DNA of 64,000 nt from a bacterium (GTDB lineage: Bacteria; Desulfobacterota; Binatia; DP-6), in assembly GCA_026129405.1 (NCBI GenBank), contig JAHCID010000007.1, positions 207,393 to 271,392 of the forward strand, in the 5' to 3' direction. The notes beneath the pieces are model-generated. The model did no database searches and was not told the origin of the DNA. It saw only the letters and a program-made list of their open reading frames with translations. Positions 1 to 10,200 of this stretch are shown here, piece by piece. Positions within the stretch are counted from its first letter, which is position 1. Every line of letters starts with the position of its first letter. The position numbers and the translations under genes were made by a program.

Positions 1-132
1 GACGACGAGCGCCTCACGCTCGAGCTGCCGGCCTTCGACTGGCGCTGGCGCCTGGCGGCGGCGGCCACCGCGGCCATGCCGTTCCTCGTCCCGCATCCGG
101 TGCGCTTTCTCACCGCCACCGGCTTCTTCTGA
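1..132 (+). CDS. C-terminal end of an unidentified protein (partial)
   Basis: An open frame enters from the left edge and ends at TGA 130-132, giving 43 residues. The tail contains a hydrophobic, alanine-rich stretch followed by a proline and Phe-Phe terminus. The next gene starts four bases after the stop on the same strand, so the two are probably cotranscribed. Too little is visible to assign a family. Confidence 0.6.
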   Translation, partial: DDERLTLELPAFDWRWRLAAAATAAMPFLVPHPVRFLTATGFF

Positions 133-136
133 GCCG

Positions 137-517
137 ATGCGCCAGCGCGAGCTCCAGGCCTACCTGATCGGCGCGGGCATCGCGGGCACCGCGCTCGTCA
201 TCCCCTACGCCGGCCGCTCGATCGCGAGCCTCGTCATTCCCGCCTGGGACGCGACCAACGTTCCCTTCTACCTGCTGCCGATCGTGTGGGGATTCTGGAA
301 CTGGCTCGGCGTCCGCCTCGCGAGCCCCCTGCCGCCGTGGGCCTGGGGAGCCGTGCTCGGCGTGAGCGTATCGATCGGCGTCAACCTCATCCACCTCTGG
401 CGGGGGCACTGGTTCGCGCCGCTGCTGCTCCTGGTCGCCTGGATCCCGATCATCTACGCGATCGCCTGGACGTTCGTCATCGTGCCGCTCAATCGCGCCT
501 TCGACGTCGAGCCCTGA
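137..517 (+). CDS. small integral membrane protein, unknown function
   Basis: The product is 126 residues, and most of it is hydrophobic. About four membrane segments can be seen (near residues 8-30, 42-60, 68-86 and 94-118), with few charged residues between them and a short acidic tail. The ATG lies five bases after the preceding stop, which suggests an operon with the gene that enters the window. I recognise no family. The amphipathic, tryptophan-rich middle resembles small bacterial inner-membrane proteins in general, but no active-site pattern is visible. Confidence 0.65.
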   Translation: MRQRELQAYLIGAGIAGTALVIPYAGRSIASLVIPAWDATNVPFYLLPIVWGFWNWLGVRLASPLPPWAWGAVLGVSVSIGVNLIHLWRGHWFAPLLLLVAWIPIIYAIAWTFVIVPLNRAFDVEP

Positions 518-530
518 TTCGCCCTCGGGC

Positions 531-550
531 GCCGGCGTCGCGACGCCGGC
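531..550. terminator. palindrome between convergent genes, likely bidirectional terminator
   Basis: A perfect 20-bp palindrome (GCCGGCGTCG followed by its complement) lies between the stops of a plus-strand gene at 517 and a minus-strand gene at 565. It would fold into a GC stem with a four-base loop in either direction. There is no T-tract, so intrinsic termination is inferred from position and symmetry only. Confidence 0.45.
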
Positions 551-564
551 CGCGGCCGCCGCCT

Positions 565-2670
565 TCACGGCCGGCCGTCCTCCGCTCCCGCGATCGTGCA
601 GCGCACCAGCTCGGCGACGCTCCACGCCTGCGCGATGCAGCCGCGCGGGTAGTACGGCGCCTCGGCGTCGAAGATCTCGCTCACCTCGCCCGTGCACGCC
701 TCGCTCAGCGCCGACGTGGTCGCGGCCTCGACGAGGTCCCGCACGGTCGCGGTGTCGCCGGGATGCACGCGCAGCCAGGCGTCGGCGAACGGCCCGAGGA
801 GCCAGGCCCACACGGTGCCCTGGTGGTACGCGGCGTCGCGGTTGCGCAGGTCGCCGCAGTAGGTCGGGCGGTAGTCCGGATGGCCGGGCGCGAGCGTGCG
901 CAGCCCCACCGGCGTGAGGAGATGGTCGCGCGCCTGCTCGACGACGGGTCGCCAGCGCTCCGGCGCGAGCACGGGATAGGGCAGCGCGATCGCGAGCAGC
1001 TGGTTCGGACGCAGGCTCGAGTCGACCGCGCCGACCACGCCGTCGACGTCGACCACGTCGTGGCAGTACCCACCTGCGCCCCACCAGAAGCGCGCGTTGA
1101 ACGACTCGCGCGCTACCTCCGCGAGATGGAGCAGGCGGCGCGCGGTCGCGGCGTGGCCGTCCTCCGCGGCCCAGTCGGCGACCAGACGGAGCGCGTTGTA
1201 CCAGAGGGCGTTGATCTCGACCGCCTTGCCCCGCCGCGGCGTCACCACCCAGCCCTCGACCTTCGCGTCCATCCAGGTGAGCTGGTAGCCCTCGGCGCCC
1301 TGGCGCAGGAGGCCGTCGGCCGGGTCGATGCCGATGCCGAAGCGCGTGCCGGCGACGTGGCGGTCGACGATCTCCTGGATCGCGGGCATGAGCTCGCGGC
1401 GCAGCGTCGGATCGCCGGTGAGCGCCGCCTGGCGGCCGAGCGCATGCACGAACCAGAGCGTCGCGTCGGCGGTGTGGTAGACGCCTTCGCTCTCGCCCTC
1501 GGGGAAGTAGTTCGGGATCAGCCCGTCGCGCAGGTGATGCGCGAACGTGCGCAGGATGGACGCCGCGTCGGCCGGGCTGCCGGCACGCAGCGTGAGACCT
1601 TCGAGCGCGATCATCGTGTCGCGGCCCCAGTCGGTGAACCAATGGTAGCCGGCGACCACCGAGCGCGCCTCGTGTCCCTCCGCGTGCTGGAGCGCCTCGT
1701 CGGCGAGGCGCGCGTGCGGCGTGACCACGAAGTGATCCGCGGCGAGCGCCAGCTCCGCGCCGACGCCGGTGCGCAGCGCCGGATGGGCGCGCCCGACCAG
1801 CTCCCGCCGCCGCGCCGCCTCGGCGGCGCGGGCCTCCTCCCAGCCGAGCGCCTCCATCTCGTCCCAGGGCTGCATCGAGGCGACGACGGTCACGACGTCG
1901 CCCGGCGCGAGCACCGCCTCCCAGTGCCCCGGGCTGACCACCGGGCCGCAGGATTCGTAGCCGCGCTCGCGCTCGACGGCGTAGAGCCGCTCGACGCACG
2001 CCTCGGCGGGCAGGAAGCGCACCGGACGCGGCCCGTACGCGCCCAGGCGCACCGGCGGCAGATCCACCGCGCGCACCTCGATCCCGGATCCGTGCTCCCC
2101 CACGCCGTACGGGAAGTGCGGCGCCTCGAAGCGCGCGCCGGGATAGCGACCGGCGAGCCCGTCGACGGGACGGTCGTGCAGCCGCAGGTTGAGCTCGGGC
2201 CGCAGATCGAGCCGCACCGGCCCGGGGGCCGCGAGCAGCGTCCAGCCGCACAGCGCGGTGTTGCGCAGGTGCGGCATCACGATGCGGCGCTCGAGCACCG
2301 TGCCGGCGTGCGCGAAGCGCCACACCGGCAGGCCGTCCTCGAGCGCCACCTCCTCGAGCGCGTCGGTGGGAAGATGCATCGGCCCGACGAACGGCGCCTC
2401 GCCGCCGAGCCGTAGCGGCGCGTCCTCGCCGACGCACAGGGTCTCCGCGAGGCCCGCGACGGCGAGCATGCGGCCGATGGGGGCGGGCAGCGCGGCGACG
2501 AGCAGGCCGTGGTAGCGCCGCGTCGCGACGCCGCCGAGCGTGCCGCTGGCGTAGCCGCCGAGGCCGTTGGTGACGAGCCACTCCCGCGTCGCGAGCAGCT
2601 CCGGGGCGTCGCCGCGGGCCCAGGCCACGCGGCGCACGATGGCGTGCGGTCGGGGATCTATCGGAGTCAT
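565..2670 (-). CDS. amylo-alpha-1,6-glucosidase (glycogen debranching enzyme, archaeal/bacterial GDE type)
   Basis: The protein has 701 residues. It hydrolyses alpha-1,6 branch points in glycogen-like glucan in the cytoplasm. The N-terminus carries the GDE N-domain signature: an NGLGGYASGT stretch followed by RRYHGLLVA, near residues 25-55. The C-terminal half is a GH-like (alpha/alpha)6 toroid with WFTDWGRDTM and YFPEGE-type motifs and a late HQGTVWAWLLGP segment, as in the GDE_C family. The ATG at 2670 overlaps the stop of the upstream treZ by four bases (ATGA), which implies translational coupling. A longer in-frame start exists inside treZ, but it lacks the family N-terminus. Together with treZ and the glucan phosphorylase at 30.2 kb it points to glycogen-trehalose turnover. 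Confidence 0.9.
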   Translation of the reverse strand: MTPIDPRPHAIVRRVAWARGDAPELLATREWLVTNGLGGYASGTLGGVATRRYHGLLVAALPAPIGRMLAVAGLAETLCVGEDAPLRLGGEAPFVGPMHLPTDALEEVALEDGLPVWRFAHAGTVLERRIVMPHLRNTALCGWTLLAAPGPVRLDLRPELNLRLHDRPVDGLAGRYPGARFEAPHFPYGVGEHGSGIEVRAVDLPPVRLGAYGPRPVRFLPAEACVERLYAVERERGYESCGPVVSPGHWEAVLAPGDVVTVVASMQPWDEMEALGWEEARAAEAARRRELVGRAHPALRTGVGAELALAADHFVVTPHARLADEALQHAEGHEARSVVAGYHWFTDWGRDTMIALEGLTLRAGSPADAASILRTFAHHLRDGLIPNYFPEGESEGVYHTADATLWFVHALGRQAALTGDPTLRRELMPAIQEIVDRHVAGTRFGIGIDPADGLLRQGAEGYQLTWMDAKVEGWVVTPRRGKAVEINALWYNALRLVADWAAEDGHAATARRLLHLAEVARESFNARFWWGAGGYCHDVVDVDGVVGAVDSSLRPNQLLAIALPYPVLAPERWRPVVEQARDHLLTPVGLRTLAPGHPDYRPTYCGDLRNRDAAYHQGTVWAWLLGPFADAWLRVHPGDTATVRDLVEAATTSALSEACTGEVSEIFDAEAPYYPRGCIAQAWSVAELVRCTIAGAEDGRP

Positions 2671-4604
2671 GTCTCCTCGTCGGCGGGACGGAGCAGGACG
2701 GCGGCCTGCCCCGGAAGATGCCAGCCGTCGTCCCCCTCCACGGCCGGGATGCCGGCGCCGCCGTACGCCGGGCCTTCGGAGCTCCAGAGCACGCACCAGC
2801 CGTGGCGCGTCGGCGACGCCAGCAACGGCTCGGGCGCCGGCGCCAGCAGCACGTCGGCGCCGAGATTCAGCAGCAGCAGTCGGTCGCCGCGCTCGTGCAC
2901 GAAGCGCAGCGCGAGCGCCGCCGGCGCGAGCACCGCGCCGTGCATGCGGTCGGCGCGCTGCTGCGCGATCGCCGGCTCGGCGCGCCGCAGGCGCAGCAGA
3001 TCGCGATGGAGCCGGGTCACGTGGGCGTGGCGCGTGCGCTCGGCGTCGTCGAGGCGGCAGCGCGCGAACGTCTCGGGGTCGTGCGGATCCGGCAGCGCGG
3101 CCTGCATGGCGTCCGTCGCGAGCGAGGGGAACTGACGCAGGAACGCGCGCCGGCCCTCGGCCACGGCGCGCGCCAGGTCGGGCCGGTGGTCCGCGAAGTA
3201 GTGGAACGGAGCGCTCGCCCAGTACTCCTGACCCTGGAACAGCATCGGCGTCGCCGGCCCGAGGAGGAGCAGCGCCGTCAGGGCGCGCAGCCGCGCGGGG
3301 GCGACCCGTGCCGCGAGCCGCCGGCCGCCGGGCCCGTTCGCCACCTGGTCATGGTTCTCGAGGAAGGTGACGAACGCGGTGGCGTCGAGATCGAGCGCCG
3401 GCGTGCCGCGGCGGGCGCGCTGCCAGAGATAGCGCTGGCCCTGATAGAGGAAGCCCCAGCGCAGCGCCGAGTAGAGCTCCTGCGGCGTGCCGCCGTAGTC
3501 GGTGTAGTAGGCCTCGCGCCGGCCCGTCGCCGCGACCACCGCGGCGTGGTGGAAGTCGTCGTTCCACAGCGCGTCGAGACCGTAGCCGCCGCGGGCCGGC
3601 GGGCGCACCAGGCGCGCCTCCTGCGGCTCGTTCTCGGCGACGAGGACGATCGTGCGCGGCGCCGCCGCGGCGCGCGCCGCGGTCGCGATGTCCGCCAGCA
3701 CGTGGCGCGCCGAGGCGTCGAAGATCTGCTGGGTGGCGTCGAGGCGCAGGCCGTCGAGGTGGAACTCGTCGATCCAGTACGCCGCGTTGGCGACGAAGAA
3801 CTCGCGTACCGGCCCGGCCTCGGGACCATCGAAGTCGAGCGCTTTGCCCCACTCGTTCTCGTAGCGGTCGGTGAAGTAGGCGGACGCGAAGCGCTCGAGG
3901 TGGCAACCGTCCGGGCCGAGGTGGTTGTAGACGACGTCGAGCAGGACGCCGAGGCCGTGCGCGTGGGCGGCGTCGACGAAGCGGCGGACGTCGTCGGGCG
4001 TGCCGTAGAGCCGGCTCGGCGCCCATAGCGCGACGCCGTCGTAGCCCCAGCCGAAGCGGCCGGGGAACTCGGCGATCGGCATCACCTCGACGGCGGTGAC
4101 GCCGACGTCGCGCAGCCCCGCGAGCCGCGCCGCCGCCGCCGCGAAGGTCCCCTCGGGCGTGAACGTGCCGACGTGCAGCTCGTAGAGCACGAGCCCGTGC
4201 GTGCCGAGACCGGGCCACTCGGCGTCGTGCCAGACGAACGCCGTCGGATCGACGACCTGCGACCAGCCGTGCGGGCCGTCGGGCTGCGCGCGCGACGCCG
4301 GGTCGGGCAACGGATCGCCCCCGTCGAGCAGGAAGGCATAGCGGTCGCCCGCGTAGAGCCCGTCGACCCGCGCCGCGAAGTAGCCGCCGGCCTCGGCGAC
4401 GAGCGGCGCCGGCGCCGCGAGCGACGGCGAGGCGAGCGCGACCCGCGTCGCGCGCGGCGCCCAGACGCGCACCAGCGCACCGCCGTCGCCCGGCTCGACG
4501 CCGACGGGTCGACGGCGCACGCCACGTCCGCTCCGGCCGTGCGCGGCGAACGCCGCCGGCGGCGATGCGTCGCCGCGCGCGGGGGGTGCAACGATGGCGG
4601 TCAT
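2667..4604 (-). CDS. treZ: malto-oligosyltrehalose trehalohydrolase
   Basis: A 645-residue GH13 enzyme. TreZ releases trehalose from maltooligosyl-trehalose made by TreY. After a 45-residue arginine-rich leader there is a CBM48-like early-set domain (VRVWAPRATRVALASP). The (beta/alpha)8 barrel follows, with DVVYNHLGPDG, LDGLRLDATQQI (catalytic Asp region), LVAENEPQEARL and VTFLENHDQVANG, all diagnostic for TreZ. The start at ATG 4604 is chosen because the open frame further upstream has no family similarity; a start further into the leader is possible. It is first in an operon with the debranching enzyme. No treY or treS is present in the window, so the substrate must come from elsewhere on the chromosome. 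Confidence 0.92.
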   Translation of the reverse strand: MTAIVAPPARGDASPPAAFAAHGRSGRGVRRRPVGVEPGDGGALVRVWAPRATRVALASPSLAAPAPLVAEAGGYFAARVDGLYAGDRYAFLLDGGDPLPDPASRAQPDGPHGWSQVVDPTAFVWHDAEWPGLGTHGLVLYELHVGTFTPEGTFAAAAARLAGLRDVGVTAVEVMPIAEFPGRFGWGYDGVALWAPSRLYGTPDDVRRFVDAAHAHGLGVLLDVVYNHLGPDGCHLERFASAYFTDRYENEWGKALDFDGPEAGPVREFFVANAAYWIDEFHLDGLRLDATQQIFDASARHVLADIATAARAAAAPRTIVLVAENEPQEARLVRPPARGGYGLDALWNDDFHHAAVVAATGRREAYYTDYGGTPQELYSALRWGFLYQGQRYLWQRARRGTPALDLDATAFVTFLENHDQVANGPGGRRLAARVAPARLRALTALLLLGPATPMLFQGQEYWASAPFHYFADHRPDLARAVAEGRRAFLRQFPSLATDAMQAALPDPHDPETFARCRLDDAERTRHAHVTRLHRDLLRLRRAEPAIAQQRADRMHGAVLAPAALALRFVHERGDRLLLLNLGADVLLAPAPEPLLASPTRHGWCVLWSSEGPAYGGAGIPAVEGDDGWHLPGQAAVLLRPADEET

Positions 4605-4821
4605 CGGCGCCTCGGAAAGCAACGCAGGTGCCAGCGACGCGCGCCGACGAACGCTGGGCTTTCCGCCGCACGCGCCGCGCGCGATGAACAAACCTCCGCG
4701 GCGCGCAGGGCGATTCTTGCAGAACGTCACCCGGCGATCGCGCCGCGAGCGCGCGGCGACGCTGGCATGGAGCCTTGCAGCGCCGGAGCGTGCGCCGCGC
4801 CGGCGGCGGGGAGCTACGCAC

Positions 4822-5157
4822 ATGGGCAGACGCACACCGACGCTCGCGCTCGCCACGGTCCTCGCCGCCGGCACGCCGGGGCTGGTACCGGCGCAGCCGG
4901 ACGACGGCTCGCCGATGCGACCGGGCGGCGGCGTCCCCACCGGCGCCGCCATGGGCGAGACGATGCTGACCGGCACCGTGACGTCGCTCGAGCGTGCGGC
5001 GGGACGTTTCACCCTCGACGCCGGCGGCCGGCGCATCGAGCTCCAGCTCACGCCCGAGGCCGTGGCGGACGTCGCCTCGGGCCAGCGGGTCACGGTGATG
5101 TTCGGCATCCGCCCCGAGTCCGGCCCCACGGCCGTACCGGGCGGCCTCGGTCGCTGA
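4822..5157 (+). CDS. small secreted protein, unknown function
   Basis: The product has 111 residues with an N-terminal signal-like segment (MGRRTPTLALATVLAAG) and a likely cleavage after the alanine/proline stretch near residue 25. The mature part holds a beta-rich stretch (TGTVTSLERAAGRFTLD, then VADVASGQRVTVMFG) reminiscent of a small OB-like fold that occurs in exported bacterial proteins. ATG 4822 is preferred over upstream alternatives because it puts the hydrophobic segment at the N-terminus. It is divergent from treZ and nearly abuts the convergent alcohol dehydrogenase gene. Function unknown. Confidence 0.6.
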   Translation: MGRRTPTLALATVLAAGTPGLVPAQPDDGSPMRPGGGVPTGAAMGETMLTGTVTSLERAAGRFTLDAGGRRIELQLTPEAVADVASGQRVTVMFGIRPESGPTAVPGGLGR

Positions 5158-5162
5158 GCCGA

Positions 5163-6197
5163 TCAGGCGCGCCAGGGCTCGACGACGATCTTCGCGTGCG
5201 CGTCCGGCGTGGCGAGGGTCCGGAACGCGTCCGCGACGCCCGCGACGCCGACGGTGCCGGTGACGAGCGGCGCGACGTCGATGCGTCCCTCGGCGAGATG
5301 CCCGAGCGTGTCCATGAACTCGCCGGGCGTGTAGCCGAGCACGAACTGGAGGCTCAGCTCCTTGTTGATGCCCATGATCGGCTTGATGACGTCGTCCTCC
5401 ATGCAGACGCCGGCGACGACGATGCGCGCGCCCTGCGGCGCGCTGCGCATGAGCTCGCGCAGCACGCCGGGGACGCCGACGCACTCGAAGATCACGGCGG
5501 GACGAAGGTCCGCGGCCTGGCGATAGGCCTGCATGGTAGGCGTCGCGGCGGGGTCGACGACCGCGTGCGCGCCCATGGTCGTCGCCAGCTGGCGGCGCAG
5601 CGGCGAGTAGTCGGCGGCGACGATGGGCTCGACCCCCTTCAGCTTCAGCGCCGCGACGACGGCGAGCCCGACCGGCCCGCAGCCGACCACCAGCGCCGCG
5701 TCGACCCGCGCGTCGAGCCGCGCCTTCTCGACCGCGTGCAGCCCGACCGCCATGGGCTCGGTCATGGCCGCCTGGTGCGTCGGCAGGCCGTTCGGCACCG
5801 GCAGCGCCATCGCGGCGGACAGCACCATCAGCTCGCCGTAGCCGCCGGGGACGTCGTTCGAGTAGCCGACGCCCTGGATGCCCGTGCCGCGGAAGAGGAT
5901 GGGCATCGAGACGACGCGCTCGCCCGGCTTCGCCATGCCGCTCGCGTCGGGCCCGTACTCCAGCACCTCGGCGCAGAACTCGTGGCCCATGACGATGTCG
6001 CGCGTCGGGTCCATCACGAACGGCGCCCCGCTCTCGCGCGCCGCCTCGACCATCTTGTCGGCGTGGTGCATCGCGTGCAGGTCGGAGCCGCAGATGCCGC
6101 AGGCGAGCGTCCGAACCAGCATCTCGCCGGAGCCGGGCTGCGGATCGGGCACGGTGTCGACGACGATCTGCCGATCGCGGAGGACGGCGGCGCGCAT
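5163..6197 (-). CDS. zinc-dependent alcohol dehydrogenase (MDR superfamily)
   Basis: A 344-residue medium-chain dehydrogenase. The catalytic-zinc motif GICGSDLH (Cys36) and GHEFCAEV (His72/Glu73) are in place, and a Rossmann segment VVGCGPVGLAVVAALK binds NAD(P). The usual four-cysteine structural zinc lobe is absent from the region after GHE, so it belongs to the MDR subgroup with only catalytic zinc. The substrate cannot be read from the sequence; alcohols or polyols are usual. The gene stands alone, convergent with the small secreted gene and divergent from tesB. Confidence 0.88.
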   Translation of the reverse strand: MRAAVLRDRQIVVDTVPDPQPGSGEMLVRTLACGICGSDLHAMHHADKMVEAARESGAPFVMDPTRDIVMGHEFCAEVLEYGPDASGMAKPGERVVSMPILFRGTGIQGVGYSNDVPGGYGELMVLSAAMALPVPNGLPTHQAAMTEPMAVGLHAVEKARLDARVDAALVVGCGPVGLAVVAALKLKGVEPIVAADYSPLRRQLATTMGAHAVVDPAATPTMQAYRQAADLRPAVIFECVGVPGVLRELMRSAPQGARIVVAGVCMEDDVIKPIMGINKELSLQFVLGYTPGEFMDTLGHLAEGRIDVAPLVTGTVGVAGVADAFRTLATPDAHAKIVVEPWRA

Positions 6198-6274
6198 GAC
6201 CGGCAGTCAGACCACCGCTCGTCCCGACGCGCAAGCCGGTCGCATCGGACACCGGGGCGTGCGAGAAGCCCCGC

Positions 6275-7147
6275 ATGCAGGCCGCCGTCGATCAGCTGCT
6301 CGGGATCCTCGACCTCGAAGCGATCGAGGTGAACATGTTCCGCGGCCGCAGCCCGGACGAGAACCGCCAGCGCGTCTTCGGCGGCCAGGTCGCGGGCCAG
6401 GCGCTGGTCGCCGCCGGCCGTACCGTCGAGCGCGGCCAGGTGCACTCGCTGCACGCCTACTTCCTGCGCCCCGGCGACCCGACGGTGCCGATCCTCTACG
6501 ACGTCGACCGCATCCGTGACGGCAAGACGTTCGCCACCCGGCGCGTGGTCGCGATCCAGCACGGCAAGGCGATCTTCAACCTGGCGGCGTCGTTCCAGCC
6601 GCTCGAGGAGGGCCCCGAGCATCAGATGGCGATGCCCGAGGCCCCCGATCCCGACACGCTGCCGTCCGCGGCGGAGCGGCTCGAGAAGGTGCGCGACACG
6701 CTGCCGAAGGAGGCGCTCGAGTGGCTGTCGCGCGACCGGCCGATCGAGATCCGCCCGGTCGTCGCCGGCAACCCGTTCAAGCCGACGAAGCGCCCGCCGA
6801 AGCAGCTCGTCTGGATCCGCGCCAGCGGCCGGCTGCCCGACGATCCACTGATCCATCAGTGCGTCGTCTGCTACGCGTCGGACCTGACGCTGCTCGACAC
6901 CGCCGCCCTGCCGCACGCGATCCCCTGGAACGACCCGGCCTACGTGATGGCCAGCCTCGACCACGCCATGTGGTTCCACCGCCCGTTCCGCGCCGACGAG
7001 TGGCTGCTGTACGCGCAGGAGTCGCCCTTCGCCGGCGGGGCGCGCGGCTTCACCATGGGGCACCTGTTCTCGCGCGACGGACGGCTCGTCGTCAGCGTCG
7101 CGCAGGAGGGGCTGATCCGCCCGGTGGGACGCCGGTCGGAGGGGTGA
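6275..7147 (+). CDS. tesB: acyl-CoA thioesterase II
   Basis: A 290-residue double-hotdog thioesterase that hydrolyses medium/long-chain acyl-CoA to free acid and CoA in the cytoplasm. The N-terminal hotdog has the typical RVFGGQVAGQAL motif near residue 38. The second hotdog carries the ASLDHAMWFH segment (catalytic Asp), the FTMGHLFSRDG segment and the VAQEG glutamine that complete the TesB Asp-Thr/Ser-Gln active site. The length fits E. coli TesB (about 286). The start at ATG 6275 lies 77 bases from the divergent dehydrogenase start, so a shared promoter region is likely. It is convergent with the giant membrane-protein gene. Confidence 0.93.
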   Translation: MQAAVDQLLGILDLEAIEVNMFRGRSPDENRQRVFGGQVAGQALVAAGRTVERGQVHSLHAYFLRPGDPTVPILYDVDRIRDGKTFATRRVVAIQHGKAIFNLAASFQPLEEGPEHQMAMPEAPDPDTLPSAAERLEKVRDTLPKEALEWLSRDRPIEIRPVVAGNPFKPTKRPPKQLVWIRASGRLPDDPLIHQCVVCYASDLTLLDTAALPHAIPWNDPAYVMASLDHAMWFHRPFRADEWLLYAQESPFAGGARGFTMGHLFSRDGRLVVSVAQEGLIRPVGRRSEG

Positions 7148-7283
7148 GCGGGAATCTGCCCGGCGCCCGACGAGAGCGACTTGGGGTGCCGCTTCCTGCG
7201 CTGCCGGCGCGCCATGCATCGTCGGGCGGCGGCCCGATCGGCATGTGAAGCGGGCGCCGCGTCCTTGGGCCCCGCCTCGATCG

Positions 7284-10200
7284 TCAGCGCGAGAACGTGC
7301 CCTCGAGCAACGCGAGCATCCCGAGGCTTCCCGAAGGCACGAGCACCGCCGCGACGATCGGATGCTGCGACAACGGGGCGAAGGCCCCGCCATCGAGAGC
7401 CTGAATGCGTTCGATCGCGACCTCGGCCTCCTTGCGCAGCGCCGCGTCCTCGGGATCCGCAGAGGCCGCGAGCCGCCACGACTGCTCCCGCATCCGGGCC
7501 AGGGCCGCGATTCTGGCTCGCTGGGCGGCACGACGAACGAAGATCGCGCACGCGACGACCGACGCCGCGAGAAGACCGAGGATGACGAGAAGGCTGGGCG
7601 GGAACGCCCAGGCGTCCAGAAGCGTGCTGCGGGCCGCCAGCATCAAAGCTATCGCCAGCCCCGGATAGAAGACGAACGGCGCTACGCAGTCACTGTGCCG
7701 CTCGATGAGACGAATGCGGGCGAGCTCCCGAGCCCCGAGGATTCCCGTTCCCCAAGCCGCGCTGCGCTCCGCGAGTTCCGCGTCCGTCCACGGCTGGCTC
7801 AGGGCGCCCAGCTCGTCGATGAAGCGTACCGCCAGGCGGCTGACGTCCACCACCATGAAGTTCAGATAGACGACGGCCGCCATGCAGACGATCCCGACGA
7901 TCACGCTGCTCCCACGCGCGACCGCCCCGCGCGCCGGCACGCGCGGAAAGCCGAGCATCGCGAGCAAGCACCAGGCCGTCGCGAGGAACAGCAGCGCCCC
8001 GGCGAGAGCGCGCAGGTAGCGCACCCTCGGCGTCCCTCGCATGATGTAGCCCTTCCAGAGATCGTGGGCGGTGACCGCGGGCGCGGCGCTCCCACCCTTC
8101 ACCCGAAGGCTCGGATGCATTCGTCCCCTCGCCGCGTCGTACAGTACCTCCCGCAGCCCCGTCGCCCCCCCTGCGAAGCCGGTCTGCCAGCCGTAGTCCG
8201 CCGCGATCTGCGAGTCGCTCGCCGCGAGCGCATGGTGGATACGCACGATGAGGCCGAGCGCGATGAGGGTGGTCCATCCGTCCAGCACGGTCGTCGGCCA
8301 GGTGCTGACCCCGTCGGCCAGGGAGAGGGGCTCACCGTGTCCCATCGTCTCCCACACGAGGAGCAGTACGACCAGGATCGGCGCGGCGGCGACGGCGACG
8401 ACGGCGAGCCCGCGGAGGCGCGTCTCGGCGGCGCTCGCGCGGTTCGGCAGCGCCGGCGCCGCCAGAAGCACCCCGACGATCACGAGCCCGAGGAGGAGCA
8501 CGCCGTCCACGCGCGCCAATCGCCAGAACGCATCGGTCTGCAATCCGAGCAGATCGGGAGGCTGCGGGTGGCGGATGCCGTTCGCCGGGGTGGCATCGTC
8601 GATGCTGAGATCGATGGCGCCGTAGCGACCGACCTCGAAGAGGCGCGGCGGCAACGCGTCGCGATGTAGGCCTGGGGTGCTCCCGTTCGGCGGCGCATCC
8701 CGACTCAACGCGGCCAGCGTCGCCGCATAGAGAGCCGTCTGGTACGCGTCGCGAAACGGCGGCACGCCGCCCTGCTGCTGCCAATGCACCTGCAACCCGA
8801 ACCCGGAGGCCACGACGAGGTTTCGCGTCCACGCGAGCTCGGCCGGGTGCAGCATGACCGCGTCCAGGTCCGTCGTGAAGAAGACGACATCGGGGAAGCG
8901 CGGACGCAGTGCCTGGAGGACGAGCAGCTTATCGTACGCATCCGTGCCCAGGACGCCGATGGCACCGATGCGACGACAGTGATCGAGGAGGCGTCGGCCC
9001 AATCCGCACTCGTCCGCTGCTCGTAGGCGGCGATTCACGGCCTCGATGCGGTCGGCTACCCGCCGTAGATAGTCGAGCTGACCGTTGCCTTCGGGGCGCT
9101 CGAGGGCTTCGCGCCACCGCCGCAGCTCCTCCACGGTCGGCACGAGGCGCCCGCCCCCGTTCCCGCTCTTGTCAGAGGCCGCCTTGCGCTCGCGGGCGAG
9201 GCTCCCGTCCAGTCCACGAAGATACGCGAACCGATACAGCGGAGTGCACTCCCCCTCCCCCTCGATGCAAAGTGGCGGCTTGTTGGCGGCGTGGGCGCTG
9301 AGCTTCCGCTCGAACGTGCTCGGGAACGCTCGCCCGTAGAACGTATCCCACTCGGTGACCAGCGCCACCGCGTCGCGACGGCCCTTCCCCAGGTCCAGGC
9401 CGCGAAGCGCGAGCTCGTCGACGAGCGTGCGGGCGAGCCGACCGTCGTCGGCGATGTGACGAGTGATCGTGGCGCCGCGTCGCGACAGCTGCCTCGCGAG
9501 GCGCTCGTACTTTTTGCGGCTGCCAAGCTCCGCGTCCAGCGTCCCCTGGTCGACCGTGGCCCACGGCGAGTGGAAGAGCATCCGGAACGGGAGACCGACC
9601 GGCACGCCCTCGACCCCGCGGAGCAGCGCGACGAGCCCCCGCGAGCCGCGCGGACCGATCACGTGCACCGGCCCCCGCTGCCCTGGCGCCAGGACCTGGA
9701 CGATCTCGGCGAGATCGTCGATCGGCCGCGCACCGAGCAGGTTCACCGTGATCCAGAGCACCAGCACGTGGGTCGGCCGCCCGGGATCAGGGTCGGGCCG
9801 TAACGCGTTCCGCGTATACACCTCGAACGGGATCGCCGAGCCGGTCCCGTCGGCCGATACGACCCGGTAGCGCACGTGCTCCTCGTCGCTCGGGACGTAG
9901 CCGGTCTTCCCGAGCGCCGCCACGACGGCGTAGCGATCCCGCAGGCGACTTTCCGCGTCGTCCGGCGTCCCACCCGAGCGCAGCACGACGGGCAGAACGC
10001 GCGTTCCCTGAGGGAGTGGAAGCGTCGGGCCCGCATCACCGCAGCCCGCGTTCGGACTCCTGCGCTTACATGCGGCGACGTGGGCGTCCACGGCCTGGAG
10101 CGGGTCCTGCCAGAGGCGGGCGGGGGCGGCCGACACACGCGCTCCGTCGTCGAGGCTCGCCGCCTCGTGAGGCCGGGACGATACGAGCGGGACGTCACGC

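Noticed and set aside
110..2581. Very long open frames on the strand opposite real genes (for example antisense to the debranching enzyme, TreZ and LigD)
   Set aside because: They are arginine- and alanine-rich, lack domain motifs and simply mirror high-GC codon bias of the true genes.
7165..7227. Inverted arms GCCCGACGA/TCGTCGGGC between tesB and the membrane-protein gene as terminator
   Set aside because: The arms are 45 bases apart and the loop is long; too weak to call.
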